Assembly (NCBI GenBank): GCA_902781315.1
Contig: CACZIT010000030.1
Coordinates: forward strand, 1 to 64,000
DNA from: an uncultured Prevotellaceae bacterium
GTDB taxonomy: Bacteria; Bacteroidota; Bacteroidia; Bacteroidales; Bacteroidaceae
Reading direction: 5' to 3'
Length of the DNA stretch: 64,000 nucleotides
Positions within the stretch are counted from its first letter, which is position 1. Each line of letters opens with the position of its first letter. A program made the translations under genes and the position numbers. Below are positions 17,572 to 25,311 of the stretch, piece after piece. The notes below the pieces were generated by a model, which worked only from the letters and a program-made list of their open reading frames with translations, did no database searches and was not told where the DNA came from.

Positions 17572-17848
17572 GCTTTTTCTTCCGTCCCTGCAAACTTTAT
17601 TTTTATTTTTTTTGATTCTCAATTATTTTCTGTATCAATCATGGGATGAAGACTATAGGAGTGGAGCTCGACTTGCAGATGCTATCATCTTCAGCCTTTT
17701 AGGCAGCAGTGACCCCTGGTAGCGGAATCTATGTGGTTAGTAGTTTTATTCATTATAATATGCCGTGTCCCTTTTTGTTAACAGGGACACGGCATATTGG
17801 TTTAACTAACAGCAAACATTCACGAATAGTTTGCCATTTTATATTTAT
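17572..17848. other. Intergenic region with a 15-bp hairpin
   Basis: No gene is seen. An inverted repeat with 15-bp perfect arms (17758-17772 and 17783-17797, ATATGCCGTGTCCCT) lies about 50 bp after the small peptide gene read on the minus strand. It probably ends the LRR transcription unit, although no T-run follows. Confidence 0.6.
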
Positions 17849-18028
17849 TCAATCATCCCAAAGGCTATTGTTGCCCTCTATGTGCCCGTTTTCTATGACC
17901 ATCCCTTTGCCTTGGCCGAAACTGGGGTTGTCAACGTGGCCCGTTGTGGGAATTGAGATTGTTTCCATCAGTTGTTCTGCGTGAGCAGCAACGATTTCTA
18001 TGGCTGGATGTCTATAGTTCTTTTTCAT
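17849..18028 (-). CDS. 59-residue peptide of the short MKKxYxxPxxE...LWDD kind
   Basis: A complete frame begins ATG at 18026-18028 and ends TGA at 17849-17851. The peptide starts MKKNYRHPAIEIV, has a Gly/Asn-rich middle (NPSFGQGKGMVIENG) and ends NNSLWDD. Very short Bacteroidales proteins often share this layout: a Lys/Tyr/Pro start, a low-complexity middle and an acidic Trp-containing end. That resemblance is from memory. It begins 9 bp after the stop of the LRR gene on the same strand, so translational coupling is likely. It is too short for most gene finders. Function unknown. Confidence 0.65.
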   Translation of the reverse strand: MKKNYRHPAIEIVAAHAEQLMETISIPTTGHVDNPSFGQGKGMVIENGHIEGNNSLWDD

Positions 18029-18037
18029 GTGTTTTCC

Positions 18038-19552
18038 TTATTTGAATATGATTTTCTTTCCGTTCTGAACATACACGCCCTTTTTCGGCTTCTCTACCCG
18101 CATGCCGCTAAGGTTGTAGTAGACCTTTTGTTCCTCTCCGGCTTCTACTTCACCAATGCCCGATGGTTCGTCGGCAAAACTCATGGTGATTTGCTTGCTG
18201 CCAGCTGAAGCAGGAAGTTGCAGGTAGGCTTTGTGGTATCCCAGCATTCCCGAATTGTCAAACGTGCAGAACTCATTATTATACAGCACATAGTTCACAC
18301 TACCGTCTTCTTCTGTGGGATTAAGTGTCTGCTCCCAGCAGAATCCCTTGAGATAGTTGACTGCAGGTTGGGGATTTCCTTGAACTTCAGCTATCTGGTA
18401 CCAGAAAGAGTTGCCTGTATTGTTTCTGATAACTACGCCACACTCCTTCGGAACGATTCCATTGTCTATACTTGTCAAATAGGCCTTCTGGCTGTCGTAA
18501 CCAGTTGCAACAAAAGGTTTGATGTTAGATTCTCCTACAGCGACATGAAAGTCTGAGTCGAACTCACGATAGTAGGTGGATAGGCTAGTGGTTTGAGAAT
18601 AAGGTATCTGGTACTTTACTATTTCATCACCAATGTAGTTTTCACTAAAGAAAGCTTTGTAAGTATTTAAAAGAGATTCTTTAACGTATACACTCATATA
18701 TTTTTCCCAGTACGTTTTTCTTAGACCAAGCCAACCTTGTGCACTTTTTACGCTTGTTGGCATAGATGGGATTTGCCCCAAAAAATAAATTTCTCTAAGT
18801 TTCTCACAATTATTAAAAACATTATTTCCCACGCCGTCAGTTCCAATAGTCTCTAAATGCTCAGGAAAAATGACACATTTAAGAGATTCACAATTAGAAA
18901 AAACTGAGTTATGTAAATGCTTTAGATTTTTAGGCAACCTGATATTTTGCAGTTTATTGCATGCATGAAACGTCATACTTTCTAATACTTCCACATCATC
19001 AGGTACAATAAATGTTACAAAACTTTGACATCCATCAAAAGCATATTCTCTGATGGTATTAATGCTTTTGGGAAGTTTTAAATCGACAAGAGCTTGACAT
19101 TGAGAGAAAGTTTGTTTAGGAATCTCTGTAATTTTGTTTCCCTCAAAAATTATTTGCGAGAGACGCCAACAGCCCTGAAAGACCGCTTCTCCTAATTCTT
19201 CTACAGCAGCTGGAATAATTAAAGGTCCATGAAGATCACGAGAAAGATAAAAAGCCCACTTACCAATTTTTTTGATCGTTTTTGGAAGCACAACTTTTTT
19301 TAAACGATATTCACCCATATTATTTGTTCCATAATAGAAAGCATTATAACCAATTTCTGTTACAGTATATGTAACACCTTCATATGTAACTGTCTCAGGA
19401 ACAATTGGATAACGTGGTTTTTTTGAACTAGCCACACATGAAACGGTTGATTCTGTTAATGTCGTAAACTTTAATGAGTCTATTTCAAAATCTAGACCAT
19501 ATGATAGCACAGATACCATCAATGCAATCGTTGTAATAATAATTTTTTTCAT
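18038..19552 (-). CDS. BspA-like leucine-rich repeat surface protein
   Basis: The 504-residue protein has a signal peptide (MKKIIITTIALMVSVLSYG) followed by a beta-strand phrase YEGVTYTVTEIGYNAF. A run of LRR_5 repeats comes next (residues 80-260, pattern LxxVxLPxxLxxIxxxAFxxC). A C-terminal third of other fold ends YNLSGMRVEKPKKGVYVQNG and then KKIIFK. That ending matches two other proteins here and resembles a Prevotella-type C-terminal sorting motif. BspA relatives bind host matrix proteins or other bacteria. The gene is markedly AT-rich compared with its neighbours, suggesting recent acquisition. A -7 box lies far upstream at 19973-19980. Confidence 0.85.
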   Translation of the reverse strand: MKKIIITTIALMVSVLSYGLDFEIDSLKFTTLTESTVSCVASSKKPRYPIVPETVTYEGVTYTVTEIGYNAFYYGTNNMGEYRLKKVVLPKTIKKIGKWAFYLSRDLHGPLIIPAAVEELGEAVFQGCWRLSQIIFEGNKITEIPKQTFSQCQALVDLKLPKSINTIREYAFDGCQSFVTFIVPDDVEVLESMTFHACNKLQNIRLPKNLKHLHNSVFSNCESLKCVIFPEHLETIGTDGVGNNVFNNCEKLREIYFLGQIPSMPTSVKSAQGWLGLRKTYWEKYMSVYVKESLLNTYKAFFSENYIGDEIVKYQIPYSQTTSLSTYYREFDSDFHVAVGESNIKPFVATGYDSQKAYLTSIDNGIVPKECGVVIRNNTGNSFWYQIAEVQGNPQPAVNYLKGFCWEQTLNPTEEDGSVNYVLYNNEFCTFDNSGMLGYHKAYLQLPASAGSKQITMSFADEPSGIGEVEAGEEQKVYYNLSGMRVEKPKKGVYVQNGKKIIFK

Positions 19553-20051
19553 TGTAATTGTCGACTTGTTTCTTTCGATTAATTAAACTTTTTGCTCAGG
19601 CTTGAGAGACTCTTTTCTGGAAGTTTTAGGCCGGTTAGTACTCTTTTTGTTTCCATAAAACAAATAATATGTGCCCAGGCTCAAAGGCTACTTAAGATTT
19701 TTTTTGACTACAGAACACGACAAGAAAAGTGTGAGCCTATCAGCTAACCCTGACGATAGGCCTTGGACTGCCCGAATAAATGGATTAGATAAAAAACAGC
19801 TCACACCCATGTATGTTGAACATAGTACGGGGAGCCGTACCTATACAATCATATCATGGGGAAGCACGTCCTTAACTTTTCCAATTTATTCAGATGAGTG
19901 TCCAAGTTCATCGTCATGGAAAAAGCTAAACGCTTCCTAAATCATGTCCGCCATTCATGTTGAATGACGGTGCAAAGATAGGAAAATTTTAGCAAAAACG
20001 TTCAATGTGAGCTGTATTTTTTTCATTACTGGTGCAAAAGTACGAAAAAAA
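19553..20051 (-). other. Long untranslated leader or gap upstream of the LRR gene
   Basis: A minus-strand -7 box TATCTTTG (19973-19980) predicts a leader of about 415 nt before the LRR start codon. Only tiny frames occur in it, for example a 25-codon ORF at 19579-19656 ending shortly before the LRR start. A small palindrome lies near 19826-19841. An 89-codon plus-strand frame at 19671-19940 has no signal of being real. Confidence 0.4.
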
Positions 20052-20083
20052 TTTGGCATTTCGAATGAATTAAGTTAACTTTG
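20052..20083 (+). promoter_or_regulatory. Promoter of the M48 peptidase gene
   Basis: TTTG at 20052-20055 and TAACTTTG at 20076-20083 are 20 bp apart. Transcription would start near 20089, which rules out the in-frame ATG at 20086 and supports the start at 20125. Confidence 0.75.
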
Positions 20084-20124
20084 TCGTGCAAAATGTTATA
20101 AATACAATAAAAACAAAAACTACA

Positions 20125-21048
20125 ATGAAGAATTTCAAACACTATGTATTGGCAGTGGTGGCAGCAGTGCTGTTCTCGGCATGCGGCACCACCCGTACCG
20201 TGCCCCTCACGGGCCGCAAACAGAACCTGATGATCAGCGACCAGGAAGTGCTGTCGCTGAGTTCGCAGGAGTACACGAAGTACATGCAGGGCGCCAAGAA
20301 GTCGACCAACGCCACTAACACCGCTATGGTGCAGCGCGTGGGTCAGAAGCTGGCCAACGCCGTGCAGACCTATCTCACGAACAACGGCTATGCCAACGAA
20401 CTTGCCAACTACGCTTGGGAATTCAATCTGGTGCAGGATCAGAACGTGAACGCTTTCTGCATGCCCGGCGGCAAGATTGTGGTCTACGAAGGCCTGCTGC
20501 CCGTCACGCAGAACGAGGCATCGCTGGCCATCGTGCTGGGGCATGAGATTGCCCACGCCGTTGCCAACCACTCAGCCGAGCAGATGTCGAAGCAGATCAA
20601 GCAGCAGTACGGCCTTCAGATTGGCTCTGCCATCGCAGGCGCACTGGGCATGGGACAGAACACGCAGTCTATCGCCCAGGTCGTGGCGCAGTACGGTCTG
20701 CAGTTCCGCAACCTGAAGTACTCGCGCGACCACGAGACTGAGGCCGACCGCATGGGCTTGATCTTTGCCGCCATGGCTGGCTACGACCCGAATGTGGCCG
20801 TGAGCTTCTGGCAGCGCATGGCCGCCAGCACGGGCGGTGGCACGGCAGAGTTCCTGAGCGATCACCCCAGCGATGCCACCCGCATCAACAACATCCAGTC
20901 GAAGTTCCTGCCTGAGGCCCTGAAGTACTACAAGCCACCGGTGACCACGACAACCAGCACGACCAAGAAGGCTACGACCACGAAGAAGGCTACGACCACG
21001 AAGAAGTCTACGGCCACGCGCAAGGTCTCGACCACGAAGAAGCGCTAA
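20125..21048 (+). CDS. M48 family zinc metallopeptidase lipoprotein (BepA/LoiP-like)
   Basis: The 307-residue protein has a lipobox (VLFSAC, Cys near 18) and the zinc motif GHEIAH (about 139-144). A third ligand Glu is in HETEADRMG (about 202-210). The family includes periplasmic outer-membrane quality-control proteases such as BepA and LoiP. The last 35 residues are a low-complexity Thr/Lys tail with repeats of TTTKKA, basic and probably disordered. The signal peptide and promoter agree on the start at 20125. The transcript may extend through the mini-hairpin array to the terminator at 21514. Confidence 0.9.
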   Translation: MKNFKHYVLAVVAAVLFSACGTTRTVPLTGRKQNLMISDQEVLSLSSQEYTKYMQGAKKSTNATNTAMVQRVGQKLANAVQTYLTNNGYANELANYAWEFNLVQDQNVNAFCMPGGKIVVYEGLLPVTQNEASLAIVLGHEIAHAVANHSAEQMSKQIKQQYGLQIGSAIAGALGMGQNTQSIAQVVAQYGLQFRNLKYSRDHETEADRMGLIFAAMAGYDPNVAVSFWQRMAASTGGGTAEFLSDHPSDATRINNIQSKFLPEALKYYKPPVTTTTSTTKKATTTKKATTTKKSTATRKVSTTKKR

Positions 21049-21058
21049 ACGATATAAG

Positions 21059-21488
21059 GGCGCTGACGCGCCGTGTAAGGCGGCTTCGCCGCGTGTAAGG
21101 TTGCTTCGCAACGTGTAAGGGCGCTATCGCGCCGTGGAAGGTGCCCCACAGACCTCGTAGAGGTCGCATTTGCATAACCGCAGGTCTTGACCTGCGGTGG
21201 GACGAGCCCCTCAAGATGCTCCCGACCTCAGAGAGGTCGCACATAGAAGGAGTTCCTTTTCCCTGCCGTGCGACCCCGTTGGGGTCGTGCAAGTGTGGGA
21301 GGTGGTCGCAATCCGCAGGTCAAGACCTGCGGTTACCGTAGTTTGACCCCGTCGGGGTCGTTGTGAGTGAGGCGGTGCTGACGCGCCGTTTAAGGCGGCT
21401 TCGCCGCGTGTAAGGCCCTTCGGGCTGTGTAAGGGCGCTGACGCGCCGTTTAATGCGGCTTCGCCGCGTGTAAAGACGCTGACGCGTC
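21059..21488. repeat. Array of about 16 compact palindromes (mini-hairpins)
   Basis: Sixteen short hairpins occur in 430 bp. Family A, joined by GTGTAAG-like linkers: GGCGCTGACGCGCC (21059, 21434; variants 21120, 21374, 21475), GCGGCTTCGCCGC (21080, 21395, 21455), TTGCTTCGCAA (21101) and GCCCTTCGGGC (21415). Family B: GACCTC or GACCCC stems (21151, 21224, 21271, 21345) and CCGCAGGTC stems (21178, 21313). The order is A-B-A. The array begins 10 bp after the M48 stop and ends just before a terminator, so it probably forms a structured 3' UTR. Confidence 0.85.
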
Positions 21489-21513
21489 GTGTAAGACGTC
21501 CCCAAAGGGGAGT

Positions 21514-21558
21514 ATCACCTAGCTCAGGGCAGCGCTCTGGGCTAGGTGATGTTTTTTT
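21514..21558 (+). terminator. Intrinsic terminator after the mini-hairpin array
   Basis: Perfect 10-bp outer arms (21514-21523 and 21541-21550, ATCACCTAGC) with further inner pairing are followed by GTTTTTTT. This is the best terminator in the region and would end the M48 transcript. Confidence 0.9.
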
Positions 21559-21697
21559 AACTTGTTTTGCTTTTCTTGCCCATTCGTTTTGCCAGTGAAA
21601 AAGGTGGTTGTGGCGGGCGGTTTGCAAACTTTTGCGAACTGCGCATGGGCCTTCAGCGGGCGTTTTTCCTTTTGCGAATTATTGCAAACCATTTTTC

Positions 21698-21728
21698 TTG
21701 CAGGTTTCGTTTTTTAACTGTATCTTTG
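21698..21728 (+). promoter_or_regulatory. Promoter of the HTH membrane regulator
   Basis: TTG at 21698-21700 and TATCTTTG at 21721-21728 are separated by 20 bp. The leader of about 80 nt consists of CGTAAAT heptamers and a 43-bp element. Confidence 0.75.
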
Positions 21729-21729
21729 C

Positions 21730-21808
21730 AATCGTAAATCGTAAATCCGGACTCGAGCTCTGCTCGCTTTCGTAGCAAAGCGGAGAAAGAAATCCGTAAA
21801 TCGTAAAT
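21730..21808. repeat. ATCGTAA heptamers interrupted by a 43-bp element
   Basis: Copies of ATCGTAA at 21731-21747 and 21792-21808 flank a 43-bp segment (21748-21790) that ends CGCTTTCGTAGC followed by AAAGCGGAGAAAG. The segment has the same length as the one at 10292-10334 (inverted there), and about 24 of the last 25 bases agree. It sits in the 5' UTR, directly before the start codon. Confidence 0.75.
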
Positions 21809-21812
21809 AACA

Positions 21813-22490
21813 ATGACCGCTCTGACGATAATGACCGACCGCGAATGGCTTCTGCTCATCTTGGGCAGCTTGACCTACATTGTGCTCGTGGTGCTAACGG
21901 TGCAGAACAGCCGCCGAAAGGTAGTGGAACTGCAGGAAAGACTAAATAAGGTACGCGCAATGCAGGAGCTGCAGCAGACGCAGAGCCAGGAGGGCATCGA
22001 GCAGAACCGTCGGAAGATTGGCGAACTGGAGAGCCTCATACGCAAATTGGGCGATGAGAACTCGGTGCTGCGGCTGGAGCTGGAGGAGAAGAAGACTCGC
22101 TTGGACTACGCCAACCGCATGGCAGAAATAGAAACCGAGAAGCGCGAGCAGGCCGAGAGCGTGATCTTCGGCAGCGACATCTACGCAACGATGCAGCAGA
22201 TGCTCGACCGCGGCCAGTGCATGGGCAACGACGAGTGGCGTCGGCTGGAGCAGGTGGTCAATTCGGTCTACACGGGGTTCACCGAGCGCCTTTTCGGGCT
22301 CTACCGCATGACAGAGCAAGACTACCACGTCAGCCTGCTCATCAAGGTGCGCATGCAGCCGAAGGACATCGCCACGCTCACGGCCCACTCAAAGGAAAGC
22401 GTGGCCTCCACGCGCAGCCGTCTCTACCAGAAGGTGTTTGGCGAGAAGGGCTCGTCGAAGCAGTGGGACGACTTCGTGCTGGGGCTGTAA
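21813..22490 (+). CDS. Membrane-anchored coiled-coil regulator with C-terminal HTH-like domain
   Basis: The 225-residue protein has one N-terminal membrane segment (LLLILGSLTYIVLVVLTV) and a long coiled coil (about 35-110, rich in Glu, Gln and Leu). The C-terminal 80 residues contain GLYRMTEQDYHVSLLIK and SVASTRSRLYQKVFGEKGSS. That end is the same as in Bacteroidales TPR/HTH regulators, where it is a LuxR-like DNA-binding region. Here the TPR sensor part is absent. It may be a short membrane-tethered transcription factor. ATG at 21831 is an alternative start. No partner gene is evident; the next gene encodes NfeD. Confidence 0.65.
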   Translation: MTALTIMTDREWLLLILGSLTYIVLVVLTVQNSRRKVVELQERLNKVRAMQELQQTQSQEGIEQNRRKIGELESLIRKLGDENSVLRLELEEKKTRLDYANRMAEIETEKREQAESVIFGSDIYATMQQMLDRGQCMGNDEWRRLEQVVNSVYTGFTERLFGLYRMTEQDYHVSLLIKVRMQPKDIATLTAHSKESVASTRSRLYQKVFGEKGSSKQWDDFVLGL

Positions 22491-22537
22491 AAAAGTAACA
22501 AAGTAAAAAAGAATATAAATGTAAATCGTTAATTATT

Positions 22538-22990
22538 ATGTTTGACTACTTATCACAACACCTTTGGCAGATGTGGGCGGTGATAGCCGTTCTCTGCCTG
22601 ATTCTGGAGCTCACGGCAGGCGATTTCTTCATCCTCTGCTTCTCCATCGGTGCCGCCTTCGCAGCCACGAGTGCTGCTTTCGGCTGTGGCTTCTACGTGC
22701 AGCTCCTCGTGTTCGCCATCTTCACGCTGGTGAGCCTGTTCCTGGTGCGCCCCGTAGCCCTGCGCTATCTGCATCGCAACGACGAGTATCGGGTGAGCAA
22801 TGCCGATGCCCTCATTGGCCGCAAGGGACGTGTCGTAGAGCCCATCGAGGCAGGTGGCTTCGGTCGTGTGCAAATCGATGGCGACGTCTGGAAGGCCGTC
22901 ACCAAGGACGACGAGGCTGTGCCCGTGGGCACCAACGTGCGCGTCGTCGACCGCGAGAGCATTATCATCACGGTGGAAGTTGCCCCCTAA
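22538..22990 (+). CDS. NfeD family membrane protein
   Basis: The 150-residue protein has three to four hydrophobic helices in the first 75 residues (WAVIAVLCLILELTAGDFFI; VQLLVFAIFTLVSLFLV). A C-terminal OB-fold domain follows (ALIGRKGRVVEPIEAGGFGR, then VRVVDRESIIITVEV), the layout of short NfeD proteins. NfeD proteins are usually encoded beside stomatin/SPFH proteins and form membrane microdomain complexes with them; here the stomatin gene lies two genes downstream. The stop codon lies inside the left arm of a palindromic repeat element. Confidence 0.88.
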   Translation: MFDYLSQHLWQMWAVIAVLCLILELTAGDFFILCFSIGAAFAATSAAFGCGFYVQLLVFAIFTLVSLFLVRPVALRYLHRNDEYRVSNADALIGRKGRVVEPIEAGGFGRVQIDGDVWKAVTKDDEAVPVGTNVRVVDRESIIITVEVAP

Positions 22991-23092
22991 ATTAGGGGGA
23001 TGGGGGGTCTTGAGTAATTACTGGCCCCTTAGAAGGAAAAGAATTCGTTAACAAAGAGTATCACAAGACCCCCAACCCCCTGTTTTAGGGGG
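22983..23092. mobile_element. Palindromic G-rich repeat doublet (inverted pair)
   Basis: The left unit 22983-23012 and the right unit 23064-23092 are inverted copies (CCCCCTAA...GGGGG followed by GGGGGTCTTG, with the right unit reversed) around a core of about 51 bp. This is the same family as the elements in dapF and copA, with the hairpins on the outside. It starts within the nfeD stop region and ends 10 bp before the next start codon. Confidence 0.75.
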
Positions 23093-23102
23093 CTAAGAAC
23101 AA

Positions 23103-23699
23103 ATGCAACGACCCGTAGAGATCAACCAGAAGAAGACCCGACTGATGCTGTTAGCAGTGTTCGGACTTGGGCTTGCCGCACTCGGTATTTGGACTCACTA
23201 CGATGAGTTCGTGCCCTTCTCATGGGATTCTGCCTTCCACACTATTGGCATCGCGTTAGTGGGCATCCCCGGGCTTACGGCCTTTGTCTCACTGGTCGTC
23301 AGCCTGTTCAGCCACGAGCCCTACCTGCTGATCTACGACGACCGCATCGAGATGCCCCGTCTGCTGAGCAGGAACTGTCGGGTGCTGCACTTCTGCGACG
23401 TGAAGAGCATGAAGAAAGATGGTGAAGTAAAAGTCCTTTTCAGTCTTCAGCCCTTCCTCAAACGGAGCGACCTGCCCAGATGGACAGGGTTCGCCAAGAA
23501 GTATTTAGGTATAGACTTTGGCATCTCGCTAAAAGCTCTCGATATGCCATCGAAGGATGTCTACGACCTGATGTACGACCGCTACCAGCGGTATTCTCAT
23601 CAGGGTCGAAGCCAAGGCGAGGAAACTGAAGACGACGTGCTCGACAAATATCTTTCCCGTCTGGCTACAAGTTCAAGCATCGGCAAATGGAAATTATAA
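23103..23699 (+). CDS. STM3941-like membrane protein
   Basis: The 198-residue protein has two membrane helices in the first 80 residues (LMLLAVFGLGLAALGIWT; GIALVGIPGLTAFVSLVVSL). A cytoplasmic part beginning EPYLLIYDDRIEMP follows, as in the poorly characterised STM3941 family, where a PH-like domain follows two helices. Its function is not known. It sits between nfeD and a stomatin gene on the same strand, so a shared membrane-organisation role is possible. The C-terminal 30 residues are acidic and probably disordered. Confidence 0.6.
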   Translation: MQRPVEINQKKTRLMLLAVFGLGLAALGIWTHYDEFVPFSWDSAFHTIGIALVGIPGLTAFVSLVVSLFSHEPYLLIYDDRIEMPRLLSRNCRVLHFCDVKSMKKDGEVKVLFSLQPFLKRSDLPRWTGFAKKYLGIDFGISLKALDMPSKDVYDLMYDRYQRYSHQGRSQGEETEDDVLDKYLSRLATSSSIGKWKL

Positions 23700-23802
23700 A
23701 CTTGAAACAAGAAACTTAAAACATAAATAACAATCCCGTCTGCCACAAAACTCCCCACTAACCGGCAGACCTTCCCCTCTTGCAACGAGGGGTCGGGGGA
23801 GG
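23698..23802. repeat. Heptamer run followed by a single palindromic G-rich unit
   Basis: Five 7-mers (AAACTTG, AAACAAG, AAACTTA, AAACATA, AATAACA) occupy 23698-23732. A GTCTGCC/GGCAGAC stem spans 23738-23770. A single repeat unit at 23770-23802 has the stem CCCCTC/GAGGGG followed by TCGGGGGAGG. It ends 11 bp before the stomatin start codon. Confidence 0.65.
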
Positions 23803-23813
23803 AAAACAACATT

Positions 23814-24773
23814 ATGGATATCATGTCTTATGTACTGATCGCACTCGTCGTGCTGGTCATCATTTTCGCCAAGATGGCGCTGGTCATCATCCCGCAGAGC
23901 GAAACAAAAATCATTGAGCGCCTCGGCCGCTACTATGCCACGCTGAACCCAGGCATCAACATCATCATTCCCTTCATCGACCGCGCCAAGCAAATCGTGG
24001 TGCTCCAGCGCGGACGCTACGCCTACAACGACACCATCGACCTGCGCGAACAGGTGTACGACTTCGACCGCCAGAACGTGATTACGAAGGATAACATCCA
24101 GATGGAAATCAACGCGCTGCTGTACTTCCAGATTGTCGACCCCTTCAAGGCTGTCTACGAAATCTCGAACCTGCCCAACGCCATCGAGAAGCTCACGCAG
24201 ACCACGCTGCGTAACATCATCGGTGAGCTGGAGCTCGACCAGACACTGACCTCGCGCGACACCATCAACACCAAGCTGCGCGCCGTGCTCGACGATGCAA
24301 CAGACAAGTGGGGCGTGAAGGTGAACCGCGTGGAGCTGCAGGACATCATCCCGCCATCCTCCGTGCTCAACGCTATGGAGAAGCAGATGCAGGCCGAGCG
24401 TAACAAGCGTGCCGCCATCCTTACCTCCGAGGGTGAGAAGCAGTCGCAGATTCTGCAGTCGGAAGGTGAGAAGGCTGCCACCATCAACCGCGCCGAAGCC
24501 GTGAAGCAGCAAGAAATCCTGCACGCCGAAGGTGAGGCTACGGCCCGCATCCGCAAGGCTGAGGCCGAGGCCAAGGCCATCGAACTCGTCACCGAGGCCG
24601 TGGGCAAGACCACCAATCCTGCCAACTACCTGCTGGCACAGAAGTACATCACGATGATGGAAGAGCTGGCCCACAACCAGCAGACGAAGACCGTCTACCT
24701 GCCCTTCGAGGCAACCAACGTGATGGGTTCGCTCGCTGGCATCAAGGAGCTCTTTAAGGATAATAATCAATAA
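23814..24773 (+). CDS. SPFH/stomatin-prohibitin domain membrane protein (QmcA/slipin-like)
   Basis: The 319-residue protein has an N-terminal membrane segment (MSYVLIALVVLVIIFAKMAL) and the SPFH domain (LVIIPQSETKIIERLGRYY; LREQVYDFDRQNVITKDN). An Ala/Glu-rich helix follows (near 190-260, repeated EGEK/EAEA units). Such proteins oligomerise into membrane microdomain scaffolds and partner with NfeD proteins and FtsH-type proteases. The presence of nfeD upstream supports that reading. The length is typical. Confidence 0.92.
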   Translation: MDIMSYVLIALVVLVIIFAKMALVIIPQSETKIIERLGRYYATLNPGINIIIPFIDRAKQIVVLQRGRYAYNDTIDLREQVYDFDRQNVITKDNIQMEINALLYFQIVDPFKAVYEISNLPNAIEKLTQTTLRNIIGELELDQTLTSRDTINTKLRAVLDDATDKWGVKVNRVELQDIIPPSSVLNAMEKQMQAERNKRAAILTSEGEKQSQILQSEGEKAATINRAEAVKQQEILHAEGEATARIRKAEAEAKAIELVTEAVGKTTNPANYLLAQKYITMMEELAHNQQTKTVYLPFEATNVMGSLAGIKELFKDNNQ

Positions 24774-24833
24774 AGTAAAGGGTATAAAGGGCATAATATT
24801 ACCCTTTCAGCCTTCAAAAAAACAAACCAACGA

Positions 24834-25307
24834 ATGAAAAGAAACGTCATGAAGTGGAGTATGCTGGCCGTGGTCGGCATACTCCTTACGGCTTGCACCG
24901 AGAACTACTCGCGCGGCGAGAAAGTGGGCACCGTCATCGAGTTTGCCCAGTCGGGACTCATCTGGGACTCGTGGGACGGGCGCCTCAACCTGACGCAGAC
25001 CGGTATGAACACCGCCGGCGAGCCGTTCATGTTCTCGCTCGACAACGACCGCACCGATCAGGACTCGCTCGTGCAGTTGCTCTATCAGGCACAGATAGAG
25101 GGCTGGAAAATCAAAGTGAAGTACCACCGCGTGATGGGTAAGAACTGGTTTGAGAACCGTGGCCGCTCCGATTATTTCGTCGACGATGTCATTGTTCTCG
25201 ACCGCGACTTCGCCAACCCGCTGAAGAACATGGCCGGCGGTCGGCAGGGCCACGTCGTCGACACCATCTTCGTCGTCATCGACAAGTCGGAGTTGCGAAA
25301 GAAGTAG
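24834..25307 (+). CDS. Small lipoprotein of unknown function
   Basis: The 157-residue protein has a lipobox (VVGILLTAC, Cys near 21), then VGTVIEFAQSGLIWDSWDG and FMFSLDNDRTDQDSLVQLLY. I do not recognise the family; its compact beta-rich body resembles other Bacteroidales outer-membrane lipoproteins annotated only as hypothetical. Its stop lies 4 bp before the histidine kinase start, so the two are cotranscribed and may act together, for example in envelope sensing. Confidence 0.75.
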   Translation: MKRNVMKWSMLAVVGILLTACTENYSRGEKVGTVIEFAQSGLIWDSWDGRLNLTQTGMNTAGEPFMFSLDNDRTDQDSLVQLLYQAQIEGWKIKVKYHRVMGKNWFENRGRSDYFVDDVIVLDRDFANPLKNMAGGRQGHVVDTIFVVIDKSELRKK

Positions 25308-25311
25308 CACC

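Noticed and set aside
19671-19940. 89-codon plus-strand ORF
   Set aside because: No promoter and atypical composition; it overlaps the predicted minus-strand LRR leader.
21514-21558. tRNA-like D-arm sequence (TAGCTCAG, GGCAGCGCT)
   Set aside because: No anticodon arm, T arm or CCA follows; the structure is a simple terminator hairpin with a T-run.
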